A stretch of DNA of 64,000 bases, taken from assembly GCF_019084045.1 (NCBI RefSeq), contig NZ_JAHRED010000003.1:124001-188000 (forward strand). Reading direction: 5' to 3'. Under the pieces are notes generated by a model that was not told the origin of the DNA, made no database searches, and saw only the letters and a list, made by a program, of their open reading frames with translations. Position numbers and translations under genes: made by a program. This document shows, piece after piece, positions 53,666 to 62,126 of this stretch (position 1 is its first letter; each line of letters starts with the position of its first letter). This stretch comes from Paeniglutamicibacter quisquiliarum (GTDB lineage: Bacteria; Actinomycetota; Actinomycetes; Actinomycetales; Micrococcaceae).

Positions 53666-54046
53666 CCGCCCCTCGCCCGAGTGTCCACGGATAAGAATCC
53701 TCGGATCGGTTTTGCCTCATGGTCGGGTGGTTGTGCGCACCCGTTGAATTTTACCTTCGGAAATGAAGTTTATATCCCCATTCGCATTGCTGGGAAGGCC
53801 GGTGCGGTTGGTTTTTGCATGCAGGAAGTTGAGTATTCCGCCCCGAAGTGAATGATCTTTGAGGTGAAAGGGCCATATATGGCCGTAGATGTCAGTTTGG
53901 CCCGCTGTGGAAACTTGTCGGAGGGCTTGCGCTCTAAATCATTCACGGATACAGTTTTTATTTACCAGAGGCCGCGTGATGTACATCACAAGGGTGCGTG
54001 GCTCTGTTCACTCGACCAAACCACCGAAATCCAACTAGGAGACGTC
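53666..54046 (+). promoter_or_regulatory. control region of the permease-P450 operon
   Basis: About 380 bp, AT-richer than its surroundings, with no supported gene. It contains GGCCATATATGGCC (53871-53884), a perfect 14-bp palindrome. It also contains GTGATGTACATCAC (53976-53989), which with flanks reads cGTGA-N6-TCACA (53975-53990), one base from the GlxR/CRP consensus TGTGA-N6-TCACA. Catabolite control plus a specific regulator is inferred. Confidence 0.5.
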
Positions 54047-55564
54047 GTGTCCATAGAGTCACGTAAAGTACCTGAGGCCTCATCGCATGTGCATGACGAG
54101 GACGCCGCCCACCTGGCATCTCTCGGCTACGAGTATGAAGCCCAGTTCAAGCGAGAGATGACGTTCTGGGGGAACGTCTCGCTGGGGTTCACTTACTTAT
54201 CGCCCGTGGTGGGAATCTATTCGCTCTTTGCGATCGCATTGGGCACCGCGGGGCCCCCGATGTTTTGGTCGTTGCTCATAGTTGGAGCCGGGCAGATGTT
54301 CGTCGCCATGGTCTTTGGTGAAATCGTGTCAAACTACCCGGTCGCCGGCGGGGTCTACCCGTGGTCGCGACGCCTGTGGGGCCGCAAGTGGGGCTGGATG
54401 AATGGCTGGGTTTACCTTGTCGCGCTTCTGACGACGATCGCCTCCGTGGCATACGGCGCAGGCCCGTACCTTGCGGCCTTCCTCGGAATGGAAAGCAGCG
54501 TCGACGCGACCATCCTCGCCGCGCTGGTCATTATCGCGCTGGCAACTTGCCTCAACCTCCTCGGCACCGGCGTACTGAACAAGGTCGCCATGCTCGGCCT
54601 GATCGCGGAACTCGGTGGTGCAGTTGTCGTGGGCCTCTGGTTGATTATCGGCCACCGCAATCATGACCTGGGCGTGCTCTTTGAGACCTTCGGCGCCGGT
54701 GAGGGTTCCGACTACTTCGTGGCCTTCGCAGCAGCCGGATTGATAGGTATCTTCCAGTACTACGGCTTTGAGGCCTGCGGCGACGTGGCGGAAGAAGTCC
54801 CGAACCCCGGTCGCACCATTCCCAAGGCCATGCGCATGACCATTTACATAGGGGGAGCGGCGGCGATGTTCGTCTGTCTCTCGCTCATCCTCGCCGTCCC
54901 CGACTTCGGGGCAGTGATTTCAGGTGCCGACTCCGACCCGCTCGTGGGAGTCCTGATGGCGGCATTCGGCCCTGTTGGTTACAAAGTCGTGCTCGGGGTG
55001 GTGCTGGTTTCCTTCGTCTCGTGCGTCTTGAGCCTCCAGGCTGCTGCGAGCCGCCTGACCTACTCCATGGCCCGCGACGGAATCCTGCCATTCAGTTCCC
55101 TGCTCAGCCGATTCAGCGATCGCCGCCACGTACCGCCGTACGCGCTGCTGATCGCCGGTGTGTTTCCCGCGCTGGTCGTGATCGGTTCCAAGATTTCCGA
55201 AGATGCACTGGTCGCCATCATCTCCTTCGCGGCCATGGGAATGTACCTGGGCTTCCAAATGGTCGTGCTGGCCTCACTGCGGGCCAGGCTCAAGGGCTGG
55301 AAGCCGGCAGGCAAGTACCAGCTAGGTCGCTGGGGCATTCCGGTCAATGTGATGGCACTCCTGTGGGGGGTCTTGGGCATGATCAACATGGCCTGGCCAC
55401 GGACACCGGAAGCCGGATGGTTCGCCAACTACATCGTCTTGATTTCCTCAATCTTCGTCCTGGGAATCGGAGGACTCTATCTTGCGCTTCGCAAACCCCA
55501 CCTCAAGGGGAACGCTCCCGCCGCGGATGCCTGTAGCGCTCTCGAAACTGTCGGCGGAAGCTAA
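54047..55564 (+). CDS. APC-family amino acid/amine permease
   Basis: A 505-residue inner-membrane carrier with about 12 segments. FKREMTFWGNVSLGFTYLSP and VSNYPVAGGVYPWSRRLWG are typical of the GABA/choline-like APC branch. The GTG at 54047 is preferred because AGGAGA lies 6 nt upstream; a much longer frame from 53852 runs through the control palindromes. It starts the P450 operon and probably imports the amine substrate or its precursor. Confidence 0.85.
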   Translation: MSIESRKVPEASSHVHDEDAAHLASLGYEYEAQFKREMTFWGNVSLGFTYLSPVVGIYSLFAIALGTAGPPMFWSLLIVGAGQMFVAMVFGEIVSNYPVAGGVYPWSRRLWGRKWGWMNGWVYLVALLTTIASVAYGAGPYLAAFLGMESSVDATILAALVIIALATCLNLLGTGVLNKVAMLGLIAELGGAVVVGLWLIIGHRNHDLGVLFETFGAGEGSDYFVAFAAAGLIGIFQYYGFEACGDVAEEVPNPGRTIPKAMRMTIYIGGAAAMFVCLSLILAVPDFGAVISGADSDPLVGVLMAAFGPVGYKVVLGVVLVSFVSCVLSLQAAASRLTYSMARDGILPFSSLLSRFSDRRHVPPYALLIAGVFPALVVIGSKISEDALVAIISFAAMGMYLGFQMVVLASLRARLKGWKPAGKYQLGRWGIPVNVMALLWGVLGMINMAWPRTPEAGWFANYIVLISSIFVLGIGGLYLALRKPHLKGNAPAADACSALETVGGS

Positions 55565-55635
55565 AAACGCGAAGCCACTATCAGCCGATGGGCGACCGCC
55601 CAAGAAGACCAGTACCACCACGAAAGGATCGCACC

Positions 55636-56847
55636 ATGAGTGTCGAAACCGCCCCGAACCAACTCAACGTCCCTTATCTCGACATCTCGGATCCGAGCTT
55701 CGCTATGCAGTCCGAAGAGCTCCGCAACGCCCGCGAGGCCAGCTGGTATGCAAAGACCAACTACGGCATCGCCGTGTTGCGCTACGAGGAAGTCAGCAAG
55801 CTGCTCAAGAGCCCCAAGCTCATCCAGGGCAGTGCCAAGTGGCCCGCCCACAACGGAGTGCATGGCGGACTATTCTTTGACTGGTGGACCAAGAACCTGC
55901 TCGTATTGGAGGGAGAAGACCACCACCGGATCCGGCGTCTCCTCAACCCGGCCTTTTCCCCGCGGCTGATCAAGGACCTGGTTCCACGCTTTCAGGCGCT
56001 GGCGAACGAACTTATTGACGAATTCATCGACAGTGGCTCCTGCGAGTTCATCGGAGACTTTGCGGAACCGTACGCCACTCGCGTGCTGACCATCTTGCTG
56101 GGCATACCGGAAAGCGAATGGCCGACCATTGCCCGGCTTGCCTCCACCATTGGACTGGCACTTGGCGTCACCTTCAAGCAGGACCTGGACAAGGTCGACG
56201 CGGCGGTGGCCGAGCTGTATGACTACGCCGAAGACCTCATCAAGGACCGCCAAGCAAATCCGGGCGAGGACTTTGTCTCCCGGCTGGTCCTGGCCAGCCG
56301 GGATGGCGACAAGCTCAACGACGAGGAATTGCGCAACGCGCTGGTGCTGCTGATTTTCGGCGGCATGGACACCACCCGCAACCAGTTAGGGCTTGCCATG
56401 CAATCCTTCATGCGGAACCCGGAGCAGTGGGAACTGTTGTCGGCGCGGCCTGAGCTCGGCGCCAAGGCCGTCGAAGAGGTCATGCGCATCAACCCAACCG
56501 TCACCTGGGTAACCCGCGAGGCAGTTGAGGACTTCACCTATCAGGGACTGGAGATTGCCGCCGGCACCACCGTGCACCTTTTCACCCAAGCTTCCGGCAC
56601 CGATCCTCTCGCATTCCCCAACCCTGAACTGGACCTGCTTGGTGAACACCCCGCCCACTACGGGTTCGGCGGTGGAGTGCACCACTGCCTCGGCCACTTC
56701 GTGGCCCGCGCCGACATGAGCGAGGCACTTCCGCTTTTGGCCGGCCGCCTGGGCAATCCGCACCTGACCGGAGGGGACGAATGGCTGCCCGACTCGGGCA
56801 ACACCGGTCCGATTCGGCTACCCATCGGTTTCACCAAGCGCATCTAG
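55636..56847 (+). CDS. cytochrome P450, class I, possibly CYP151-like
   Basis: A 403-residue soluble P450. HHRIRRLLNPAFSP is the C-helix, LLIFGGMDTTRNQ the I-helix (with Thr), EEVMR the ExxR motif, and FGGGVHHCLGHFVAR the heme loop with the axial Cys. It is followed by its own ferredoxin and reductase, the arrangement of class I systems. The known actinobacterial mor/pip loci (CYP151) have the same partners plus a glutamine-synthetase-like gene and attack morpholine, piperidine and pyrrolidine. That substrate assignment is by gene order only. Confidence 0.88.
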   Translation: MSVETAPNQLNVPYLDISDPSFAMQSEELRNAREASWYAKTNYGIAVLRYEEVSKLLKSPKLIQGSAKWPAHNGVHGGLFFDWWTKNLLVLEGEDHHRIRRLLNPAFSPRLIKDLVPRFQALANELIDEFIDSGSCEFIGDFAEPYATRVLTILLGIPESEWPTIARLASTIGLALGVTFKQDLDKVDAAVAELYDYAEDLIKDRQANPGEDFVSRLVLASRDGDKLNDEELRNALVLLIFGGMDTTRNQLGLAMQSFMRNPEQWELLSARPELGAKAVEEVMRINPTVTWVTREAVEDFTYQGLEIAAGTTVHLFTQASGTDPLAFPNPELDLLGEHPAHYGFGGGVHHCLGHFVARADMSEALPLLAGRLGNPHLTGGDEWLPDSGNTGPIRLPIGFTKRI

Positions 56848-56899
56848 GCCCCGCCTGCCTTTCCACATCACCGCCAGCACCAAGGAAACGAGCTTCACC

Positions 56900-57091
56900 A
56901 TGTCACAGATCACCGTCGACCGTAAACTATGCGACAACCACGGCCAGTGTGCCATCGCCGCCCCGAAAGTCTTCTCGATGAACGACGAAGGAGTCCTTGA
57001 ATTCGAGGAAATCTTCGACGATGCATTGCTTGACGAAGTCGAGGAAGCCATCGACGTGTGTCCGGTCCAAGCCATCTTCGTGAAGGACTAG
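56900..57091 (+). CDS. [3Fe-4S] ferredoxin
   Basis: A 63-residue ferredoxin. Ligands are C11 and C17 (CDNHGQC) and C54 (VCPVQ). The missing fourth Cys marks the 3Fe-4S type used by actinobacterial P450s. It carries electrons from the next gene's product to the P450. Confidence 0.92.
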   Translation: MSQITVDRKLCDNHGQCAIAAPKVFSMNDEGVLEFEEIFDDALLDEVEEAIDVCPVQAIFVKD

Positions 57092-57093
57092 CC

Positions 57094-58323
57094 ATGGGCC
57101 AGCGGATCATCGTCGCCGGGGCTTCGCTCGGGGGACTACGCGCCGCCGAACAGCTGCGGGCAACCGGCTGGGAGGGCGAAATCCTGGTCATCGGGGAGGA
57201 AAACCATCCCCCCTACAACCGGCCACCGCTCTCCAAGGAGGTCCTGGCCGCACCCGGAACCCCGAAAGAGGTACTTTCCAAGCTGGCCTTCCGGCCCCGG
57301 CGCAGTGCCACCGGAATCCAGTGGCGCTTGGGAACCCGCATCACTGCTTCCAACCTCGCCGGCCGTACCATCACCCTTGACGACGGGGAGGAAATCAGTT
57401 TCGACGGGTTGGTGATTGCCACGGGGCTGCGTCCGGCGCGGGTTGCGGTCCCCGGTCCCCTGGACGGGCGTCACGTCTTGCGCAGCATCGACGATGCCCT
57501 GGCCCTGCACACGGTGCTGTTGCCAGGAACCCGGGTCGGGGTCATCGGCTCGGGGTTCATCGGATGCGAAAGCGCGGCCACCGCGGCCTCGCTGGGCTGC
57601 GCGGTGACCCTCGTGGAGGGACGCACCGGCCCCATGGAGCGACCTCTGGGTTCGGCACTTTCCGCCGGGGTGCGGGAGATGCTCTCGCGCCGCGGTGTGG
57701 ACTGCCGGGAGGCGGTCTCCGTAGTCGCCTACAGGGGCGATGGATCCTGCACCGGGATCGAGCTTTCCGATGGCCGCACGGTGTCTGCAGAGGTGATCAT
57801 CGAGGCCGTGGGATCCCATGCCAATGTCGAATGGCTGCAGGGAAACGGACTGGACCTCGGCGACGGCGTGGAATGCGACGGGCACCTGCGCGTCCTGGCC
57901 GCCGACGGGCAACCGGTGCCATGCGTTGTCGCCATTGGTGACATTGCCCGTTACCCCGATGTCCGTAACGGGCTTCCCGCCCGGCGAGTGGAGCACTGGG
58001 CGACGCCCACCGACACCGCCAAGATTGCTGCCCCTGCGCTGGTCGCCGGGATCGCCGGCCGGACGCCGGCAGAGGCCCCAGCCCCGCTTCCGTCTTTCTG
58101 GACCGACATCTTCGGCACCCGGATCAACGGAGTCGGTTCCCCTGCCGACGCCGAGGAAACCCGAATCCTCGAGGGCGACCCCGGCAAGCCCCAGGAGGGG
58201 GTCGCGGTGGGCTACTACCGCGGGAACACGCTCATAGGCGTCGTCAATGCCGGCCTGCCAGCCTCGCGGCACTTGCATTACCGCCAGCTGGTGCTCGACG
58301 CCGGCGCACTAGTCACCAACTAA
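57094..58323 (+). CDS. ferredoxin reductase (FAD, NADH)
   Basis: A 409-residue flavoprotein of the rubredoxin/ferredoxin reductase type. IIVAGASLGGLRAAEQLR binds FAD, GVIGSGFIGCESA binds NADH, and CVVAIGDIAR is the late FAD motif. A C-terminal reductase domain follows. It starts 2 nt after the ferredoxin stop. Completes the class I P450 chain. Confidence 0.92.
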   Translation: MGQRIIVAGASLGGLRAAEQLRATGWEGEILVIGEENHPPYNRPPLSKEVLAAPGTPKEVLSKLAFRPRRSATGIQWRLGTRITASNLAGRTITLDDGEEISFDGLVIATGLRPARVAVPGPLDGRHVLRSIDDALALHTVLLPGTRVGVIGSGFIGCESAATAASLGCAVTLVEGRTGPMERPLGSALSAGVREMLSRRGVDCREAVSVVAYRGDGSCTGIELSDGRTVSAEVIIEAVGSHANVEWLQGNGLDLGDGVECDGHLRVLAADGQPVPCVVAIGDIARYPDVRNGLPARRVEHWATPTDTAKIAAPALVAGIAGRTPAEAPAPLPSFWTDIFGTRINGVGSPADAEETRILEGDPGKPQEGVAVGYYRGNTLIGVVNAGLPASRHLHYRQLVLDAGALVTN

Positions 58324-58351
58324 GACTTCCAGTAGAAACGAGTTGAGTCCC

Positions 58352-59767
58352 ATGACCTTGCAAGCACTGAGAACCGAATCCGACGCCACGCTGGACCGTG
58401 AAGCCTTTTCCCGGCACCAGGCCCGCAACCTCGCACTCGAGGTCGTCAAGGACCTTGCGGCGAAGATCGAGGCCGCCGGGGTCGAGTACATCTATTACGC
58501 GCTGCCCACCATCGGATCGCGCGTCGTGGCCAAGATGGTTCCCGCCAACCACTTCCGCCGCAACCTGGAAAAGGGAATCTGTTTCCACCGCACGGCGCTC
58601 TCCGACCTGCAAAACGACCGTCATGGAAACTTGATCGGCGGCGGCATCGAGGCCCGCGAGTTCTGGGCCCTGCCGGAGCCAGAATCCTTTGTGGTGCTCC
58701 CCTGGGACACCTCGGTCGCCCGAATCTTCTGCACCGCCTATGAGCCCCCGCACCTGCCGGAGGTCGGCGGCCGTCCGCTGGCCATCGACACGCGTTCACT
58801 CTTGGCCCGGACCCACGCCGCGTTCACTGAACGCACCGGATTCGAAGTGCGCTCGGGCACCGAACCGGAAATGACCTGGGAAGGACCCGGCCTCGAGGTC
58901 GTCAAGCGGCCCGGCTCCAGCCCCGCCTACCAGGTCGAGAATCTCGAGCGCATGCGCCCGATCTACAAGAAGCTTGTCACCTACTCCAAGGCCATGGGCC
59001 TGGACATGATCGAGGGCGACTACGAGGACGACGGGCAGCTCGAACTGAACTGGATGTACGACCGCGTGGAGAACACCGCGGACCGGCTGGTCACGTACCG
59101 ACAGATCTGCAAGCAGGTAGCCCGCGAATTCGGGGTCACCGCCTCCTTCATGCCCAAGCCCTACAACGGCCAGATGGGCAATGGCTGCCACCACAACCTC
59201 AGCCTCTGGGACGGGGACACCAACGTCATCGAGGACGCTGGACGTCTGGAACTGCACGTTTCGGAGACCGCCCGGCACGCCATTGGCGGCATGCTGGCCC
59301 ACGCCCAGGGATCCATGGCCGTGATGGCCTCCACCGTGAACTCCTACAAACGGTTCTGGGACGCCGGGCAATTCGCGCCTTCCACTGCCAACTGGGGCCT
59401 TGACTCGCGCGGCTGCCTAATCCGCATCTCCGCCAACGGCCGGATGGAGTACAGGGTTCCGGACGCAGCGGTGAACCCCTATTTGTCCCACACGTTGCTG
59501 ATCGCCTCGATGGAGGACGGGATCAACCGCAAGCTTGAACCGGGCGCTCCCGACGAGGCCTGCGACAGCGCGCCGGCGCTCGGCGCCCAGTTGCCACTGA
59601 CCCTCGGCGATGCCATCGGGGCGTTCGTCTCGGACACCTACCTGACCTCGCAGCTGCCGGCGGACCTGGTTTCGATCTACACCAAGCTCAAAGAAGAGGA
59701 ATGGGCCCGCTACTGCGGCTCGATCACCGAATGGGACCGCGAAATGTACTGGGAGACGATGCCGTAA
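58352..59767 (+). CDS. glutamine synthetase-like gamma-glutamylamide ligase
   Basis: A 471-residue GS-fold ligase. EGDYEDDGQLELNW, MPKPYNGQMGNGCHHNLSL and MEYRVPDAAVNPYLSHTLL match the ammonia/ATP/glutamate motifs. The GSGMH motif reads GNGCH. Such variants (PuuA, IpuC, aniline AtdA1) join amines to the gamma-carboxyl of glutamate. With two downstream deglutamylases it probably makes a gamma-glutamyl amine. Its stop overlaps the next ATG by 1 nt. True glutamine synthesis is unlikely in this context. Confidence 0.85.
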   Translation: MTLQALRTESDATLDREAFSRHQARNLALEVVKDLAAKIEAAGVEYIYYALPTIGSRVVAKMVPANHFRRNLEKGICFHRTALSDLQNDRHGNLIGGGIEAREFWALPEPESFVVLPWDTSVARIFCTAYEPPHLPEVGGRPLAIDTRSLLARTHAAFTERTGFEVRSGTEPEMTWEGPGLEVVKRPGSSPAYQVENLERMRPIYKKLVTYSKAMGLDMIEGDYEDDGQLELNWMYDRVENTADRLVTYRQICKQVAREFGVTASFMPKPYNGQMGNGCHHNLSLWDGDTNVIEDAGRLELHVSETARHAIGGMLAHAQGSMAVMASTVNSYKRFWDAGQFAPSTANWGLDSRGCLIRISANGRMEYRVPDAAVNPYLSHTLLIASMEDGINRKLEPGAPDEACDSAPALGAQLPLTLGDAIGAFVSDTYLTSQLPADLVSIYTKLKEEEWARYCGSITEWDREMYWETMP

Positions 59768-60489
59768 TGACAACGCTCAAACTGGCCTGCATCGACGCGG
59801 TCGCACCCCCACTCTTTTCGTTGATCGATGACAACGGCCAGCGCACCGGCTACGAGCCGGCCGCCGCCGAGCTTGTTGCCTCGCGCATGGGCAGGAACAT
59901 CGAGTGGGTCGTCATGGGATGGGACGAGATGCTGCCCTCGGTGCGCGACCACCAGGTGGATGCGGTGTGGTGCGGACAGGGCATCATTCCCGAACGCCAG
60001 GCCATCGTGGATTTCACCCGCCCGTATGCGGTCTTCGATGAAACGGTACTGGTGCGCAAGGACGACCCTGCACGAACCCCGGCTGACCTGGCCGGGTATC
60101 GGGTGGCCGCCATCGACGGCAGCGCCAACATGGCATTGGCACGAACCTTCGAAGGGGCGATCCTCGTTCCCTTCAGCGGGGACACCGTTTACGAAGACAT
60201 GCTGGCGGCGGTCGCCGACTCGAGCGTCGATGCCATGGTCGATGACGACGTGGTGCTGGTGCCGCTGGGGGACGACCCGCGCTACGACGTGGCCTTCACC
60301 GTGGCAACCCGCAACCCGTGGGGGATCGGGGTCGCCAAGGACAACCTTTTCCTGCGCGAGGAACTCAACGTGGCCCTGGCTGCCGTGATTGCCGACGGCA
60401 GCCTGCGCGAGGTGTGGGACACCTGGATGCCAACGCTCGACTTTCCCTTGGGCCACAGCATCGAGGCAATCGCGGGCAGCCGGGCATGA
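59767..60489 (+). CDS. solute-binding-protein fold (SBP family 3) without signal peptide
   Basis: A 240-residue protein. LKLACIDAVAPPLFSLID...GYEPAAAELVASRMGR through GQGIIPERQAIVDFTRPYAVFDETVLVRK is a classic family-3 amino-acid-binding fold from residue 3. No hydrophobic N-terminus or lipobox exists, and the upstream in-frame sequence lies inside the GS gene and adds none. No ABC permease or ATPase is near. It is therefore cytosolic: an amine/glutamyl-conjugate binder, or an enzyme as cyclohexadienyl dehydratases show for this fold. Confidence 0.83.
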   Translation: MTTLKLACIDAVAPPLFSLIDDNGQRTGYEPAAAELVASRMGRNIEWVVMGWDEMLPSVRDHQVDAVWCGQGIIPERQAIVDFTRPYAVFDETVLVRKDDPARTPADLAGYRVAAIDGSANMALARTFEGAILVPFSGDTVYEDMLAAVADSSVDAMVDDDVVLVPLGDDPRYDVAFTVATRNPWGIGVAKDNLFLREELNVALAAVIADGSLREVWDTWMPTLDFPLGHSIEAIAGSRA

Positions 60490-61256
60490 CGGGGGGTCCA
60501 GGGCCCGCCCGACGCCCGCTGATAGGCGTCCCGGGCATGTGGTCGGCCAAGGTGCAGGGCATGCGCTTCGCGGGGGCTGCAGTGGCCGTGGCCGTGCTGG
60601 CCGGCATTGACCGGGCCGGAGGTGAACCCGTTGTCCTGTTTCCAGGCAGCAGCGAGTCGGCGGCCGACCAGCTCGCCCGGCTGGACGGAGTGGTCATAGC
60701 CGGCGGGGCCGACGTCGACCCGCGTCGCTATGGAAGTGAGCCGGACGAGCACTATTGGCCGGCCGACTACCCGGGACAGGACGACTACGAAGCCGGCCTC
60801 CTGCAGGCCTGCCTCGAATCAGGAATCCCGACCCTGGCCATCTGCCGGGGCATGCAATTACTTAATGTCGTCCACGGCGGAACGCTTGTGGGCCATTTGG
60901 CGCCCGGCGAGATCCAGCACCGCGGCGCCCAGCACCCGGTAACCTGCGAGCCCGGCACGCTCCTTGCCTCGGTCTTGGGGCATGCCCCCGTGTGTACCTC
61001 CTCGTACCACCACCAGTCGGTCGACCGCATCGGAGCGGGGCTGCGGGTTGCCGCCACGGCACCGGACGGAGTCATTGAGGCATTGGAGCTTCCGGACGCT
61101 TCGCTGCTGGCCGTCCAATGGCATCCCGAGGACCTGGCCGAGGCCTCGGCCACCGACCACGCACTATTCAGCTGGGTCGTCGAGGCAGCCGGGACCTTCC
61201 GTGCCGCGGCGTCCTCGCGCGAGCAGACGAACACCTTGGAGGTTTTGGGTTTATGA
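60486..61256 (+). CDS. PuuD-like class I glutamine amidotransferase (gamma-glutamyl hydrolase)
   Basis: A 256-residue hydrolase. C120 in LAICRGMQLLNVV is the nucleophile and VQWHPEDLAE carries His and Glu. GVVIAGGADVDPRRYG is typical of gamma-glutamyl-GABA hydrolases. ATGA overlap with the SBP-like gene. It would free the product from gamma-glutamate. Confidence 0.88.
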   Translation: MTGGPGPARRPLIGVPGMWSAKVQGMRFAGAAVAVAVLAGIDRAGGEPVVLFPGSSESAADQLARLDGVVIAGGADVDPRRYGSEPDEHYWPADYPGQDDYEAGLLQACLESGIPTLAICRGMQLLNVVHGGTLVGHLAPGEIQHRGAQHPVTCEPGTLLASVLGHAPVCTSSYHHQSVDRIGAGLRVAATAPDGVIEALELPDASLLAVQWHPEDLAEASATDHALFSWVVEAAGTFRAAASSREQTNTLEVLGL

Positions 61257-62086
61257 GTACCGATCCACGAGAAGACCGGGTATTGACCCTGGAAGAAGTC
61301 ATCCCGGAAGGGTTCGACTTGCTTCCCCCGGATGCTCCACTGGTGGCAGTGGTGGTCTCATTGACTTTCCCCGGCATGGTTGGCGAAAGCCACAGGATCA
61401 TGCGCGACTTCACTCGCAGTGCCTTCGACCAATTGCTGGAAAGCGGGGCCCGCGCTATCTTGATCGACAGCTCCGCGGCGGATCCTCGGGCGGCGCTGGC
61501 CGCCGAGGAAGCGGACGCTGTGCTGTTTCTCGGCGGCGGTGACGTGGACGGGTCGCTGTACGAACTTCAGGGCCCGATCCCCAAGGCCTACGGTGTGGAC
61601 CGCACTGCCGATGAATTCTGCATCGCCCTGATCCACCGGACCCTGGAGAAGGACCAACCGCTGCTTGCCATCTGCCGGGGATCCCAGCTCTTGAACGTGG
61701 CTCTCGGCGGGACATTGGTGCCGGACATCGTTCCCTCGACCTTGCACCAGGGTCAATCCGGCCAGCCGATGTTCCTCGACGAAGGGGTGACTCTTGCCGA
61801 GGGCAGCAAGATCCGCGGGATCCTGGGCCGTGGGCGAGTCACCGTGCGTTCCGGTCATCACCAGGCCGTGGACCGCGTGGCCGCGGACTTGATCGTCAGC
61901 GCCGTGGCCGACGACGGGATCGTGGAGGGCACCGAACACCCCGGGAAAACATGGGCCGTGGCCGTTCAATGGCATCCGGAAGACCGCGACGGATCAGCGG
62001 AGGACCGCCGCGCGATCTTCGGCGCCCTGGTGGATCAGGGCATCCTGCGTCGCCGGCAAGTCGCGCAGCTCGCGCAGTGGGCCTGA
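61253..62086 (+). CDS. second PuuD-like class I amidotransferase
   Basis: A 277-residue paralogue. LLAICRGSQLLNVALGG has the nucleophile Cys, SGHHQAVDRVA follows, and AVQWHPEDRDG carries His and Glu. The N-terminal part diverges from its neighbour (FLGGGDVDGSLYE instead of IAGGADVDPRRYG). The start overlaps the previous stop. The pair may act on two different conjugates or as a heteromer. Confidence 0.87.
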   Translation: MSTDPREDRVLTLEEVIPEGFDLLPPDAPLVAVVVSLTFPGMVGESHRIMRDFTRSAFDQLLESGARAILIDSSAADPRAALAAEEADAVLFLGGGDVDGSLYELQGPIPKAYGVDRTADEFCIALIHRTLEKDQPLLAICRGSQLLNVALGGTLVPDIVPSTLHQGQSGQPMFLDEGVTLAEGSKIRGILGRGRVTVRSGHHQAVDRVAADLIVSAVADDGIVEGTEHPGKTWAVAVQWHPEDRDGSAEDRRAIFGALVDQGILRRRQVAQLAQWA

Positions 62087-62126
62087 CTGGCGTGGCGGGT
62101 CGAAATGTCTTCGACCCGCCACGAAG

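Noticed and set aside
53657-53851. 64-codon frame after the CDF terminator
   Set aside because: Starts within the terminator tail and has no supporting features.
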